Source of the DNA: Acinetobacter sp. UBA3106
GTDB lineage: Bacteria; Pseudomonadota; Gammaproteobacteria; Pseudomonadales; Moraxellaceae
Reading direction: 5' to 3'
DNA: 64,000 nt
Assembly (NCBI GenBank): GCA_002365595.1
Contig: DFAM01000017.1
Location: 176,939 to 240,938 of the forward strand
Shown here: positions 19,359 to 28,460 of the stretch, piece after piece
How positions within the stretch are numbered: the stretch's first letter is position 1
Layout: every line of letters begins with the position of its first letter
Program-made: the position numbers and the translations under genes
Notes under the pieces: generated by a model
What the model saw: the letters and a program-made list of their open reading frames with translations, nothing else
The model's database searches: none
What the model was told of the DNA's origin: nothing

Positions 19359-20277
19359 AAGGAACCATTATTTTTAATGCATGCTTACGGACGGAAATAT
19401 GAAGGGGGGGTTGCATTTCCACAATTTCGCCATCCAGTGCAAGTGTGAGCTTTTTGGCTTTGGAATGGATTTGCACATTGTCGGCGGAAAAACTGTATAC
19501 ATCTGGCGCATGATCAAGATTGCCGCGAATCAACTGCAATAAGATTTTAAATAACGTGCGTTTATCACTTTTTGCCACCACAACGCCGGCTACTTTTCCC
19601 AATTCAACACTTTTGGCAATACGTAAATTCATCTCTGCAAGTTGCAATTGATTATTGCCAAAAAAAATCAGCGGGGTTTTGACCGGATATTTTTTACCAT
19701 CAATTTCTACTTCAAGTTTCAGCTCTTTGCGGTCGCGAATCATCACATCTAATGCTGACGTATAGGCATGCAAAGCCAGGCGGCCAAAACGCCGGTTATA
19801 GATTTCACGCCTTTGGATGAATAAAGGATAAAGCCCCAAACTGGCATTATTTAAATAGATATGATCATTAATTTGAGCCACATGCACTTTCCGAACCTGT
19901 CCCTTGGCAATGACTTCAGCAGCTTTTAACAGATCAAGCGGAATATGCAGTAAGCGGGCCACATAATTAAAGGTTCCCAATGGGAAGATCCCCATTGGGA
20001 TTTCGGTATCCATCAGTTTGGTTGCAACCGTATTTAAGGTGCCGTCCCCACCAGCAGCCACCACAATGCCAATTTCTTCAGCTTCTAGATGGCGCGCAAT
20101 TATTTTGTCCATAAACCTGTTAAAATCTGTTTCGGCACTGATTTCAAATGCTTGAATTTCATAACCATAAGCGGTTAAATTTGTCATAAGTTGTTCATAG
20201 ATTTCATCTTTATTGGCGGCATGAAATCCTGATTTTTCATTATAGATAAGAGACAAAGGCTTTAAAGGAACTGACAT
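19339..20277 (-). CDS. Diacylglycerol kinase-family lipid kinase
   Basis: A 312-residue enzyme of the DAGK catalytic family (YegS-like). The nucleotide-binding GGDGTLN is near residue 77, and the second motif is PLGTFNYVARLL near 101, with Asn-Tyr in place of the common Asn-Asp. The C-terminal beta-sandwich is present (IEVDGK-type and ALDGEIVEMQPP segments). It probably phosphorylates diacylglycerol or a related lipid with ATP. Its 3' end overlaps the metallophosphoesterase gene by 20 bp. Confidence 0.82.
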   Translation of the reverse strand: MSVPLKPLSLIYNEKSGFHAANKDEIYEQLMTNLTAYGYEIQAFEISAETDFNRFMDKIIARHLEAEEIGIVVAAGGDGTLNTVATKLMDTEIPMGIFPLGTFNYVARLLHIPLDLLKAAEVIAKGQVRKVHVAQINDHIYLNNASLGLYPLFIQRREIYNRRFGRLALHAYTSALDVMIRDRKELKLEVEIDGKKYPVKTPLIFFGNNQLQLAEMNLRIAKSVELGKVAGVVVAKSDKRTLFKILLQLIRGNLDHAPDVYSFSADNVQIHSKAKKLTLALDGEIVEMQPPLHISVRKHALKIMVPYDSTSV

Positions 20278-20691
20278 TTTCTCTACTTTTTTGAAGCAAT
20301 TGCTCTAATTTTGTCCAAATTATCAACAAATGAAAGACTCTTTATGTAAAATTTGAATGACCAGCATTTATTAAATCAATAATAAGACTCATCAAAATAA
20401 TATGAGTAAGATATTGTTTATAAAAATAATAAATTAAATAAATATTACTCATAAATTTAATAAATGAATGAATCACAAAACCTATTAAACTTTAACTTGT
20501 TGTTTTTTATTAATTAAAAATAAAAACATAGAATATTCCAATCTAATTCAGGCACTTCTTTAGTCTTATTTTTTTTATGATTTTATGCTTTAATACAGCC
20601 ACTTTTTTTCATATTTCATCTGAGCAGTAAATTTATTGTTCGGATTGTACTTTGTACATCTAATTTGTACACATTTGAGATAGGCCTCACC
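20278..20691. other. AT-rich region upstream of pckG
   Basis: About 414 bp without a gene, very AT-rich, between the lipid kinase and pckG, which point away from each other. It includes a loose inverted repeat ACTCAT (20388-20393) / ATGAGT near 20403 and three copies of TTGTAC just before pckG. No RNA gene is seen. Confidence 0.45.
20645..20670 (+). promoter_or_regulatory. Three TTGTAC repeats before pckG
   Basis: TTGTAC occurs at 20645-20650, 20652-20657 and 20665-20670, spaced 7 and 13 bases, ending 22 bases before the pckG ATG. The clustering suggests a protein or RNA-binding site in the leader. No named regulator can be assigned. Confidence 0.35.
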
Positions 20692-22524
20692 ATGACCCAA
20701 GTGAACGCACCAGAATTCGTTCGTCACCCTAAGCTTATTGCTTGGGTGGAAGAGATTGCTAAATTAACAAAACCGGCAAAAATTGAATGGTGTGACGGTA
20801 GCGCAGAAGAATATCAACGTTATATCGACTTGATGATCGCTAACGGCACAATGCAAGCGCTTAACCAAGAAACTCATCCTGGTTCTTATCTTGCAAATTC
20901 TGATCCTTCTGACGTTGCTCGTGTTGAAGGTCGTACTTATATCTGTTCAGAAAACAAAGAAGACGCTGGTGCGACAAATAACTGGGAAGCGCCTGCTGAA
21001 ATGCGTGCTCGCCTGAACGGTTTGTTCGACGGTTCTATGAAAGGCCGTACTTTGTACGTAGTACCTTTCTCTATGGGTCCTTTAGGTTCTCATATTGCAC
21101 ATATCGGTATCGAATTGACTGACTCTCCTTATGTAGCAGTCAGCATGTCTAAAATGGCGCGTATGGGTAAAGCTGTTTATGACGTTCTGGGTACTGATGG
21201 CGAATTTGTTCCATGTGTACATACCGTTGGTGCACCTTTAGAAGAAGGTCAAAAAGACGTTGCTTGGCCTTGCAACCCTGAAAAATGGATTGTGCATTAC
21301 CCAGAAACGCGTGAAATTTGGTCTTACGGTTCTGGTTACGGCGGTAACGCATTGCTGGGTAAAAAATGCCTGGCTTTACGTATTGCATCTTATATGGGTC
21401 GTCAACAAGGCTGGTTAGCTGAACACATGCTGATCCTTGGCGTGACTAACCCACAAGGCGAAAAACACTACATCGCGGCTGCATTCCCTTCTGCTTGTGG
21501 TAAAACAAACTTCGCAATGTTGATTCCACCAGCAGGTTATGAAGGCTGGAAAATTGAAACTGTAGGTGACGATATTGCTTGGATCAAACCAGGTGAAGAC
21601 GGTCGCTTATATGCAATCAACCCTGAAGCTGGTTTCTTCGGTGTAGCGCCTGGTACAAATACCAAGACCAACCCGAACTGCATGGCAACACTTCATAAAG
21701 ACGTGATCTATACCAACGTTGCTGTGACTGACAACGGCGAAGTATGGTGGGAAGGTCTGACTAAAGAAGCGCCTGCTAACCTGACCAACTGGAAAGGCCA
21801 ACCACACACTGGCGAAGAAAAAGCTGCGCATCCAAACGCTCGTTTCACCGTTGCTGCTGGTCAATGCCCTTCTATCGATGCTGACTGGGAAAATCCAGCA
21901 GGTGTTCCAATTTCTGCGTTCATCTTTGGTGGTCGCCGTGCGGACACAGTGCCTCTAATTTCAGAAGCTATTGATTGGGTGGATGGCGTTTATAAAGCTG
22001 CAACAATGGGTTCTGAAACCACTGCAGCTGCTGTTGGTCAACAAGGTGTTGTTCGTCGTGACCCATTCGCGATGCTTCCATTTGCTGGCTACAACATGGC
22101 TGACTACTTCACTCACTGGTTAGAAATGGGTGAGAAAGTGGGCGAGAAAGCTGCTGCTGCCGGCAACAAGCTTCCTGGTATCTACAACGTGAACTGGTTC
22201 CGTCGTGATGCTGAAGGTAACTTCGTATGGCCTGGTTTCGGTCAAAACATGCGTGTTCTTGAGTGGATCATCGATCGTTGTGAAGGCCGTGCAACTGCTG
22301 TTGAAACTCCAATTGGCCGTGTTCCAACTTACGAACAATTGAACTGGAACGGTACGGATTTCTCTAAAGAACAGTTTGACCTGGTAACTTCTCAAGATAA
22401 AGATCAATGGATCAAAGAACTTGAAAGCCACACTGAATTGTTCAATAAATTAGGTGATCGTTTACCAGAAGCGTTGAAAAAACGTCAAGCTGAGCTTATA
22501 GAAGCTGTTAAAAAATCTGCTTAA
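20692..22524 (+). CDS. pckG: Phosphoenolpyruvate carboxykinase (GTP)
   Basis: PckG converts oxaloacetate and GTP to phosphoenolpyruvate, CO2 and GDP, the entry step of gluconeogenesis from TCA intermediates. It is 610 residues, the size of GTP-dependent enzymes, not the 540-residue ATP type of E. coli. The kinase-1a loop is FPSACGKTNFAM near residue 265, and the metal and GTP-binding segments (VGDDIAW, and FGGRRADTVPL) follow. The ATG at 20692 begins the conserved N-terminus; a frame extension to 20665 is unsupported. Codon use is that of a highly expressed gene. Monocistronic, with a good terminator. Confidence 0.97.
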   Translation: MTQVNAPEFVRHPKLIAWVEEIAKLTKPAKIEWCDGSAEEYQRYIDLMIANGTMQALNQETHPGSYLANSDPSDVARVEGRTYICSENKEDAGATNNWEAPAEMRARLNGLFDGSMKGRTLYVVPFSMGPLGSHIAHIGIELTDSPYVAVSMSKMARMGKAVYDVLGTDGEFVPCVHTVGAPLEEGQKDVAWPCNPEKWIVHYPETREIWSYGSGYGGNALLGKKCLALRIASYMGRQQGWLAEHMLILGVTNPQGEKHYIAAAFPSACGKTNFAMLIPPAGYEGWKIETVGDDIAWIKPGEDGRLYAINPEAGFFGVAPGTNTKTNPNCMATLHKDVIYTNVAVTDNGEVWWEGLTKEAPANLTNWKGQPHTGEEKAAHPNARFTVAAGQCPSIDADWENPAGVPISAFIFGGRRADTVPLISEAIDWVDGVYKAATMGSETTAAAVGQQGVVRRDPFAMLPFAGYNMADYFTHWLEMGEKVGEKAAAAGNKLPGIYNVNWFRRDAEGNFVWPGFGQNMRVLEWIIDRCEGRATAVETPIGRVPTYEQLNWNGTDFSKEQFDLVTSQDKDQWIKELESHTELFNKLGDRLPEALKKRQAELIEAVKKSA

Positions 22525-22542
22525 TTCAATGAATTAAGTCAT

Positions 22543-22569
22543 AAAAAGGTCACTACGGTGGCCTTTTTT
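22543..22569 (+). terminator. pckG terminator
   Basis: AAAAAGGTCAC pairs with GTGGCCTTTTT (one G-U) around a TACG turn, 18 bases after the stop. Confidence 0.88.
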
Positions 22570-22622
22570 ACGTTAATATAAGCCCGCAAATAATTCCATA
22601 ACAATAAAAGAAGGAAAATTTC

Positions 22623-22985
22623 ATGCTAAAAACATTAACACTTGCAACTTGCCTGCTGGGTTTCTCGGGTCTAGCCATGGCTCAAACGACCACAGAGCAA
22701 CATGGTCTTCACATCTGCGCCATCAAAGGCACACCAGATTCCAGCCAGTTTCAGATCAAGAAGCGCATTAAAGTAGCTAAAGGTACATATGGCAGCGTAG
22801 AAGAACTATATTCACGTTTCGCAGAACGCGCTCATCAGGTCGGTGGAAATGTAGTAATTAACTATAATGCCAGCCAAAGATTCGGCTTCTGGCCTTGGCG
22901 TATGGTACGTCCTGTAATTTATGGAACCGCAGTGCAATGGAACACGCCTGTGAACTGCTCAGCATTAGGTGGCGTTGAAATTTAA
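22623..22985 (+). CDS. Small secreted protein, hypothetical
   Basis: A 120-residue protein with a classical signal peptide (cleaved at AMA-QT, about residue 20). The mature part has two cysteines (in HICAI and NCSAL) placed to form a disulfide. The stretch from about residue 65, with RAHQVGGNVVINY and a later GTAVQW strand, loosely recalls YbjQ-like heavy-metal-binding domains, but the match is weak. AAGGAA precedes the ATG. It sits between pckG and glpD and converges on glpD. Confidence 0.6.
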   Translation: MLKTLTLATCLLGFSGLAMAQTTTEQHGLHICAIKGTPDSSQFQIKKRIKVAKGTYGSVEELYSRFAERAHQVGGNVVINYNASQRFGFWPWRMVRPVIYGTAVQWNTPVNCSALGGVEI

Positions 22986-23069
22986 GTAAATTTACAATAA
23001 AAGCTCAACCGACATTTAAATGTAATTTAAGCTGGAATTTTATTGCAAATCAAAATAATCATTGGATTC

Positions 23070-23098
23070 AAAAAAGACCGCTCAGGCGGTCTTTTTTT
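23070..23098. terminator. Bidirectional terminator between secreted-protein gene and glpD
   Basis: AAAAAGACCGC / GCGGTCTTTTT with a TCAG loop lies between two converging genes, just before the glpD stop on the minus strand. Confidence 0.9.
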
Positions 23099-23111
23099 AT
23101 TGTTCAACCCG

Positions 23112-24632
23112 TTAGGCAGCCGTATCTTTTGATCTTTCAAGCAGCAATTTTAAAAGATATTGATCCAGTTGCTGTATTTCATCCGCACTAAATAGAAAAC
23201 CGAGTTTAGTTCTGCGCCATAAGATATCTTCACTGGTTCTCGCCCACTCTTGATCGACCAGATAGTCTACTTCCCGAGCAAATAACCCATGACCAAAGTC
23301 TTCACCCAGTTCACTGGTTGTAGAAATGTCCTGTAAAAATTTCCACACCCTTGACCCATAAGCATGTGCCCAGCGAGAAGCCAGTGGCAAGGAAACATGA
23401 TCAATGCCCTGCATCAACTGCTGCATTAACAACTCAACCGAAACCAGATTTTCTGCACCCGGCAAGAATGCATTCTCGGTCCAAGGTTTATTCATTTCAG
23501 GAAAACTTGACGCCAAATATGCCATTGCTGACTCTGCCAGTTTTCGATAGGTAGTAAGCTTGCCACCAAAGACTGAAAGTAAAGGTGCATCATTTTCCTG
23601 TGCATGCGATATGGCCAAAGTGTAATCTCGGGTAACGGCCGATGGATTATCTGATTCATCATCACATAAAGACCGCACACCTGAATAGGTGTATAAAATA
23701 TCTTCCACAGTGAGCTGATGTTTAAAGTGATCATTATAAACATCCAGCAAATAATCCACTTCTTGCGAGGTGATTTTAACCTGATCCAGATTGCCCTGAT
23801 ATTCATGATCAGTGGTACCAATTAAGGTGTATTGCTCCAGATAAGGAATGGCAAAGACAATCCGGTGATCATCATTTTGCAGAATGAACGCTTTATCGCC
23901 CTCATAAATTCTAGGCACAATAATATGGCTGCCTTGAACCAGACGTAAACCATGTGGCGATTGCTGTTTTAAATTTTGCTCAATAAAGTGATTGACCCAG
24001 GGACCGGCGGCATTGACCAGAGCTTTTGCCTGTATCTGATCACTGCCCTGTGCATGTTCCAGATGAATGTTCCATAATCCGTTTTCACGGTAAGCAGCGG
24101 TGCACCGGGTTTGTGTAGCAATTTTGGCACCCAGCTCATGGGCCTGCATAGCATTTAGAACCACCAGACGCGAATCATCCACAGTACAATCAGAATATTC
24201 AAAACCCTGAGTGATTTCATCTTTTAAAGGACTGCTGGCTGGTTCAAAATGAATATGCCGGGAAGCGGCTAGTTTTTTTCGTTTACCGAGATGATCATAG
24301 ATAAATAAACCGGTGCGTATTAGCCATGCAGGACGTAAATGTGGCTGATGCGGCATGATAAAACGTAAGGGACGAATAATATGCGGTGCTTTGGCTAACA
24401 GAATTTCCCGCTCTACTAAAGCTTCATGCACCAGACGAAATTCTTTATATTCAAGATAACGCAGACCGCCATGAATCAGCTTGCTGCTTGCAGAGGAAGT
24501 ATGGCTGGCGAGATCATCCTTCTCACATAAGAAAACTGACAAACCGCGACCTGCAGCATCAACAGCAATACCGACGCCATTAATCCCACCGCCAATTACC
24601 GCTACATCATAGACCGGATGACTCACTTGCAT
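23112..24632 (-). CDS. glpD: Aerobic glycerol-3-phosphate dehydrogenase
   Basis: GlpD oxidises glycerol-3-phosphate to dihydroxyacetone phosphate with FAD and passes electrons to quinone at the inner membrane. It is 506 residues. The FAD-binding GGGINGVGIAVDAAGRG is near residue 13, the signature LIHGGLRYLEY near 51, and FGGKLTTYRKLAE near 350. The ATG at 24632 has AGGAGG five bases upstream; a GTG two codons earlier overlaps that site. It lies alone, with no glpK or glpF nearby. Confidence 0.97.
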   Translation of the reverse strand: MQVSHPVYDVAVIGGGINGVGIAVDAAGRGLSVFLCEKDDLASHTSSASSKLIHGGLRYLEYKEFRLVHEALVEREILLAKAPHIIRPLRFIMPHQPHLRPAWLIRTGLFIYDHLGKRKKLAASRHIHFEPASSPLKDEITQGFEYSDCTVDDSRLVVLNAMQAHELGAKIATQTRCTAAYRENGLWNIHLEHAQGSDQIQAKALVNAAGPWVNHFIEQNLKQQSPHGLRLVQGSHIIVPRIYEGDKAFILQNDDHRIVFAIPYLEQYTLIGTTDHEYQGNLDQVKITSQEVDYLLDVYNDHFKHQLTVEDILYTYSGVRSLCDDESDNPSAVTRDYTLAISHAQENDAPLLSVFGGKLTTYRKLAESAMAYLASSFPEMNKPWTENAFLPGAENLVSVELLMQQLMQGIDHVSLPLASRWAHAYGSRVWKFLQDISTTSELGEDFGHGLFAREVDYLVDQEWARTSEDILWRRTKLGFLFSADEIQQLDQYLLKLLLERSKDTAA

Positions 24633-24935
24633 GTCCACCTCCTCTAATCCTGTTCAAACAGTAAACTTAAATTTCCTGTTGTTCCAAGCAACTTAGCACT
24701 ATTTAAACTGAAAGGACACCGGATAATTGTCATTCAGCACAATGTAGATAAAATGAATATGGGGTTTATTTCTTCATTTTCCCTTCTATGATTTGATTCT
24801 GCTCATTTTTTAAATCACTCATTTTTGAACATTTAATTTTGCACATTTTTCATACAAAACTGAAAAATCATATGCTTATGCCCCTGAAATAATTGGTTTA
24901 ACATCAAAAAACAATAGCAAAATGGACTTGTGCAG
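24633..24935. other. AT-rich divergent region, glpD / MHS transporter
   Basis: About 300 bp between two divergent genes. CATTTTT recurs at 24804, 24820 and 24844. I see no strong palindrome or RNA gene. Confidence 0.4.
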
Positions 24936-26243
24936 ATGATTGAACAAAACGTTTCCCAAGTAAATTTAGATACCAAAACCCGGGTCAAATCCATTCTAGG
25001 TGGTTCAGCAGGTAACCTGGTGGAGTGGTATGACTGGTATGTCTATGCTGCTTTCACCTTATATTTTGCCCATGCCTTTTTCCCCAAAGGCAGTCAAACC
25101 GCACAATTACTCCAGGCTGCTGCCATTTTTGCCGTCGGCTTTTTAATGCGACCGATTGGTGCCTGGATTATGGGTATTTATTCAGATAGAAAAGGACGTA
25201 AATCTGGACTGACCCTTTCTGTAACCCTGATGTGTATTGGCTCTCTGATGATTGCGGTTTCTCCCACCCATGACCAGATTGGCATATTCGCGCCTATCAT
25301 TTTAGTGCTTGCCCGACTCATTCAGGGCTTAAGTGTGGGCGGTGAATACGGTGCCAGTGCCACCTATTTAAGTGAAATGGCGGAAAGGCATCGCCGCGGC
25401 TTTTTCTCCAGCTTTCAGTATGTGACCCTGATTGCAGGTCAGCTGACTGCACTTTGTGTATTGCTGATTTTGCAGTTTGTACTGACTGAAGAACAACTGC
25501 ATGACTGGGGCTGGCGCATTCCCTTCTTTATTGGCGCCTGTCTGGCCATTGTGGTGTTTTATATCCGTCGTGGATTGCTTGAAACCCAATCTTTTAAAAA
25601 TGCGCAAAAAGATAAAAACCAGCCCGAATCGAGTATGTTTTCCCTCTTTAAGCATTATCCCAAACAAGCCTTTACGGTTTTGTTTTTAACTGCAGGTGGT
25701 ACGGTTGCTTTTTATAGCTATACCACTTATCTGCAAAAATATCTGGTGAATACCTCCGGATTTAGCAAACCTGAAGCCACGCAAATTACTACTCTGGCAC
25801 TGTTCATTTTCATGTGTTTACAACCTTTAGCCGGGGCTTTGTCGGATAAAGTGGGACGCAAGCCGATCATGATTGCCTTCGGGGTATTGGGTGTCTTGTT
25901 TACCTATTTCATATTTGATCGTTTAGGTCAGACTCATGACTACTGGGCAGCATTCTGGCTCAGCTTGGCCGGCCTGGTTATTGTCACCGGTTATACCTCT
26001 ATTAATGCGGTCGTCAAAGCGGAACTGTTCCCTGCGCATATTCGTGCCTTGGGTGTTGCACTCCCCTATGCCCTTGCCAATACCCTGTTTGGCGGGACAG
26101 CCGAATTCTTTGCCTTAAGCTTTAAAGAAGCCGGCCATGAATCCTGGTTCTTTATTTATGTCACGATTTTAATCTTTATCTCATTGCTGGTTTATATCTT
26201 TATGAAAGATACAAAACATCATTCCGAAATCAAGGAACATTAA
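24936..26243 (+). CDS. MHS-family metabolite:H+ symporter (KgtP-like), copy 1
   Basis: A 435-residue 12-helix transporter of the MHS branch of the major facilitator superfamily. It follows E. coli alpha-ketoglutarate permease KgtP closely: GNLVEWYDWYVYAAF in helix 1, GFLMRPIGAWIMG between helices 2 and 3, RLIQGLSVGGEYG in helix 4, and ALSDKVGRKP in the central loop. It probably imports 2-oxoglutarate or another di- or tricarboxylate. The ATG at 24936 has GGA nine bases upstream. It is followed by a terminator and then by a close paralogue in the same direction. Confidence 0.88.
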   Translation: MIEQNVSQVNLDTKTRVKSILGGSAGNLVEWYDWYVYAAFTLYFAHAFFPKGSQTAQLLQAAAIFAVGFLMRPIGAWIMGIYSDRKGRKSGLTLSVTLMCIGSLMIAVSPTHDQIGIFAPIILVLARLIQGLSVGGEYGASATYLSEMAERHRRGFFSSFQYVTLIAGQLTALCVLLILQFVLTEEQLHDWGWRIPFFIGACLAIVVFYIRRGLLETQSFKNAQKDKNQPESSMFSLFKHYPKQAFTVLFLTAGGTVAFYSYTTYLQKYLVNTSGFSKPEATQITTLALFIFMCLQPLAGALSDKVGRKPIMIAFGVLGVLFTYFIFDRLGQTHDYWAAFWLSLAGLVIVTGYTSINAVVKAELFPAHIRALGVALPYALANTLFGGTAEFFALSFKEAGHESWFFIYVTILIFISLLVYIFMKDTKHHSEIKEH

Positions 26244-26256
26244 TTTAAAACCTGTT

Positions 26257-26290
26257 TAAAAAAGCCTTTCTAAAATGAAAGGCTTTTTTA
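26257..26290 (+). terminator. Terminator between the two MHS transporter genes
   Basis: AAAAAAGCCTTTC pairs with GAAAGGCTTTTTT around a TAAAAT loop, soon after the first transporter's stop. Confidence 0.9.
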
Positions 26291-26512
26291 TTGGTCTATT
26301 CTGTTTAATAAAAATAATGATTTAAATGTACCAAACGATCAAAATCAAAACAGCACTTAGACTAAAGTCGAATGAAGAAAAAGAAGCATGAGCGTATAAC
26401 GAACGCGTAGCAAATTTACTTTTATTTTCAACAACAAAATATATGTTTTTAAATTCTTCAGCTGATGAATTTAAAAGGATGTGTTTTACCAACATTCTTC
26501 TGGAAAATTGTT

Positions 26513-27832
26513 GTGACAGATTCATCTCCTCAGGTTGCAGCTTCGCAACTTGATAAAAAAACACGTTTTAAATCTATCCTTGGCGGCTCTGCAGGTAATT
26601 TGGTGGAATGGTATGACTGGTATGTCTATGCTGCATTCACTTTATACTTTGCTTCTCAATTCTTCCCTGAAGGTGATGACACAGTAAAACTGCTCCAAGC
26701 TGCTGCAGTATTTGCCCTGGGTTTCTTAATGCGTCCGATCGGCGCATGGATTATGGGCATTTATGCTGACCGTAAAGGACGTAAAGCAGGTCTTACCCTT
26801 TCTGTTTCCCTGATGTGTGTCGGTTCCCTTATTATTGCCTGTGCACCGACTTATGCTTCTGTAGGTATGCTTGCACCGGCTTTATTGTTATTCGCACGCT
26901 TGTTGCAGGGTTTAAGTGTCGGCGGTGAATATGGTTCTAGTGCCACCTACTTAACTGAAATGGCCGGAAAAAATCATCGCGGGTTCTTCTCAAGTTTTCA
27001 GTATGTGACTTTAATTTCAGGACAGTTACTGGCACTTTGCGTTCTGATTATTCTACAACGCACTTTAACTGAAGGTCAGCTTTCTGAATGGGGCTGGCGT
27101 ATTCCTTTCGCTATTGGGGCATTGTTAGCCGTTGTGGTGTTCTGGATTCGTCGTGGTTTAGTGGAAACTCAATCCTCAAAAGAAGCTCAGGAACAGGCAA
27201 AAACAGGTGGTCCAAAATCAAGTGCCTTGGCTCTATTTACCAAATATCCGAAACAAGTCTTTACCGTGATTATGCTGACTGCGGGCGGTACTTTAGCTTT
27301 CAATACGTTCACGACTTATTTACAAAAATACCTGGTTAATACTTCAGGTTTTGAAAAGACCACAGCGACTGAAATCACCACATTGGCTATTTTTGTGTTT
27401 ATGTTGCTGCAACCTGTAGTGGGTGCATTGTCCGATAAAATCGGCCGTAAACCGATCATGATTGCCTTTGGTGTACTGGGCGTATTGTTCACCATTCCAA
27501 TCTTTAATGGTTTGGGTTCAACCAGCAACCCAACCACAGCATTTATGCTCTGCATGAGTGGTATGGTCATTGTAACTGGCTATACGGCCATTAATGCCGT
27601 GGTTAAAGCGGAACTGTTCCCTGCACATATTCGTGCATTGGGTGTAGCTCTTCCTTATGCGATTGCCAATACCTTGTTTGGTGGTACCGCAGAACTGGTT
27701 GCGCTTAGCTTTAAAAATGCAGGTCATGAAAACTACTTCTTCTACTACATTACCTTCATGATTGGCTTGTCTTTAATTACCTATATCTTTATGAAAGACA
27801 CCAGAAAACATAGCATGATTACCGACGACTAA
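26513..27832 (+). CDS. MHS-family metabolite:H+ symporter (KgtP-like), copy 2
   Basis: Paralogue of the gene before it, with the same motifs in the same order and long identical stretches, including the helix-1 segment and a shared MKDT near the C-terminus. Residues diverge most at the N-terminus and in the loop after helix 6. The two arose by tandem duplication but have separate terminators, so they are probably separately controlled. I favour GTG at 26513 (439 residues, the same length as copy 1, with GGA upstream) over the ATG at 26465, which adds 16 residues with no counterpart. Substrate likely a dicarboxylate. Confidence 0.85.
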   Translation: MTDSSPQVAASQLDKKTRFKSILGGSAGNLVEWYDWYVYAAFTLYFASQFFPEGDDTVKLLQAAAVFALGFLMRPIGAWIMGIYADRKGRKAGLTLSVSLMCVGSLIIACAPTYASVGMLAPALLLFARLLQGLSVGGEYGSSATYLTEMAGKNHRGFFSSFQYVTLISGQLLALCVLIILQRTLTEGQLSEWGWRIPFAIGALLAVVVFWIRRGLVETQSSKEAQEQAKTGGPKSSALALFTKYPKQVFTVIMLTAGGTLAFNTFTTYLQKYLVNTSGFEKTTATEITTLAIFVFMLLQPVVGALSDKIGRKPIMIAFGVLGVLFTIPIFNGLGSTSNPTTAFMLCMSGMVIVTGYTAINAVVKAELFPAHIRALGVALPYAIANTLFGGTAELVALSFKNAGHENYFFYYITFMIGLSLITYIFMKDTRKHSMITDD

Positions 27833-27860
27833 ATACGCAATCTTAGTTGAATCATGATCT

Positions 27861-27900
27861 AAAAAAGCTTTCCAGATGGTCACATTTGGAAAGCTTTTTT
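27861..27900 (+). terminator. Terminator after second MHS transporter
   Basis: A 14-bp stem AAAAAAGCTTTCCA / TGGAAAGCTTTTTT with a 12-base loop lies 28 bases after the stop. Confidence 0.9.
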
Positions 27901-27984
27901 ATAGGATATATACAGTGCGAAGATCGTTAAAAAAACAGGCTTATGGCATACTGAATGGAATAATAACGCCGGGAACTTTTGAAG

Positions 27985-28413
27985 ATGAACAAGAGATATC
28001 AATTGCTGGGTTTAGGTTTGCTTGCGCTTGGACTGACTGCCTGTCAAAGTACGCCGCGCCAATACAACGGTAATGTCGGCTATCAAATTGAAAGTCAGTC
28101 TTCAGATCGAGCAACATTGGCTTATACTTTGGCCATTCGACAAAACCAGAAAGTAGATGAACAGAAGTTACAACGTGCTTGTCAAAAAGTATTAGGCTTA
28201 AACAAACAATATCAGTTAACGATACTTAGTATTAATGAAATTGCCAATCCGGAAATACAGACACCCCACTATGGCCGTCAACTGGGTCAAAGTCGCACCA
28301 GCTTAAGTCTGAGCAACACTCCAGATTTGTATAACAGCGAAGATATGGCCACTCGCCAAGCTTTAGAAGCGCGTCCAAGTACCTTAAGCGTGGTGCGTTA
28401 CACCTGCTCTTAA
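27985..28413 (+). CDS. Small lipoprotein, hypothetical
   Basis: A 142-residue protein with a signal peptide and lipobox (LTAC, Cys about 20). The mature domain is mixed alpha/beta with two cysteines (in QRACQ and at the very end, YTCS). No family is recognised. The ATG at 27985 directly follows an in-frame TTG-AAG; ATG is preferred. It stands between the transporters and a converging methyltransferase gene. Confidence 0.6.
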   Translation: MNKRYQLLGLGLLALGLTACQSTPRQYNGNVGYQIESQSSDRATLAYTLAIRQNQKVDEQKLQRACQKVLGLNKQYQLTILSINEIANPEIQTPHYGRQLGQSRTSLSLSNTPDLYNSEDMATRQALEARPSTLSVVRYTCS

Positions 28414-28434
28414 ACCTTACTAACCTAGACAAAA

Positions 28435-28460
28435 ATAAGACGCTATTTATAGCGTCTTAT
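28435..28460. terminator. Bidirectional terminator overlapping the methyltransferase stop
   Basis: ATAAGACGCTA (28435-28445) and TAGCGTCTTAT (28450-28460) form an 11-bp stem between two converging genes. The right arm encodes the last codons of the methyltransferase on the minus strand, so terminator and coding sequence overlap. Confidence 0.75.

Noticed and set aside
27876..28073. 65-codon frame overlapping the start of the small lipoprotein gene
   Set aside because: It lacks a signal and conflicts with the better lipobox frame at 27985.
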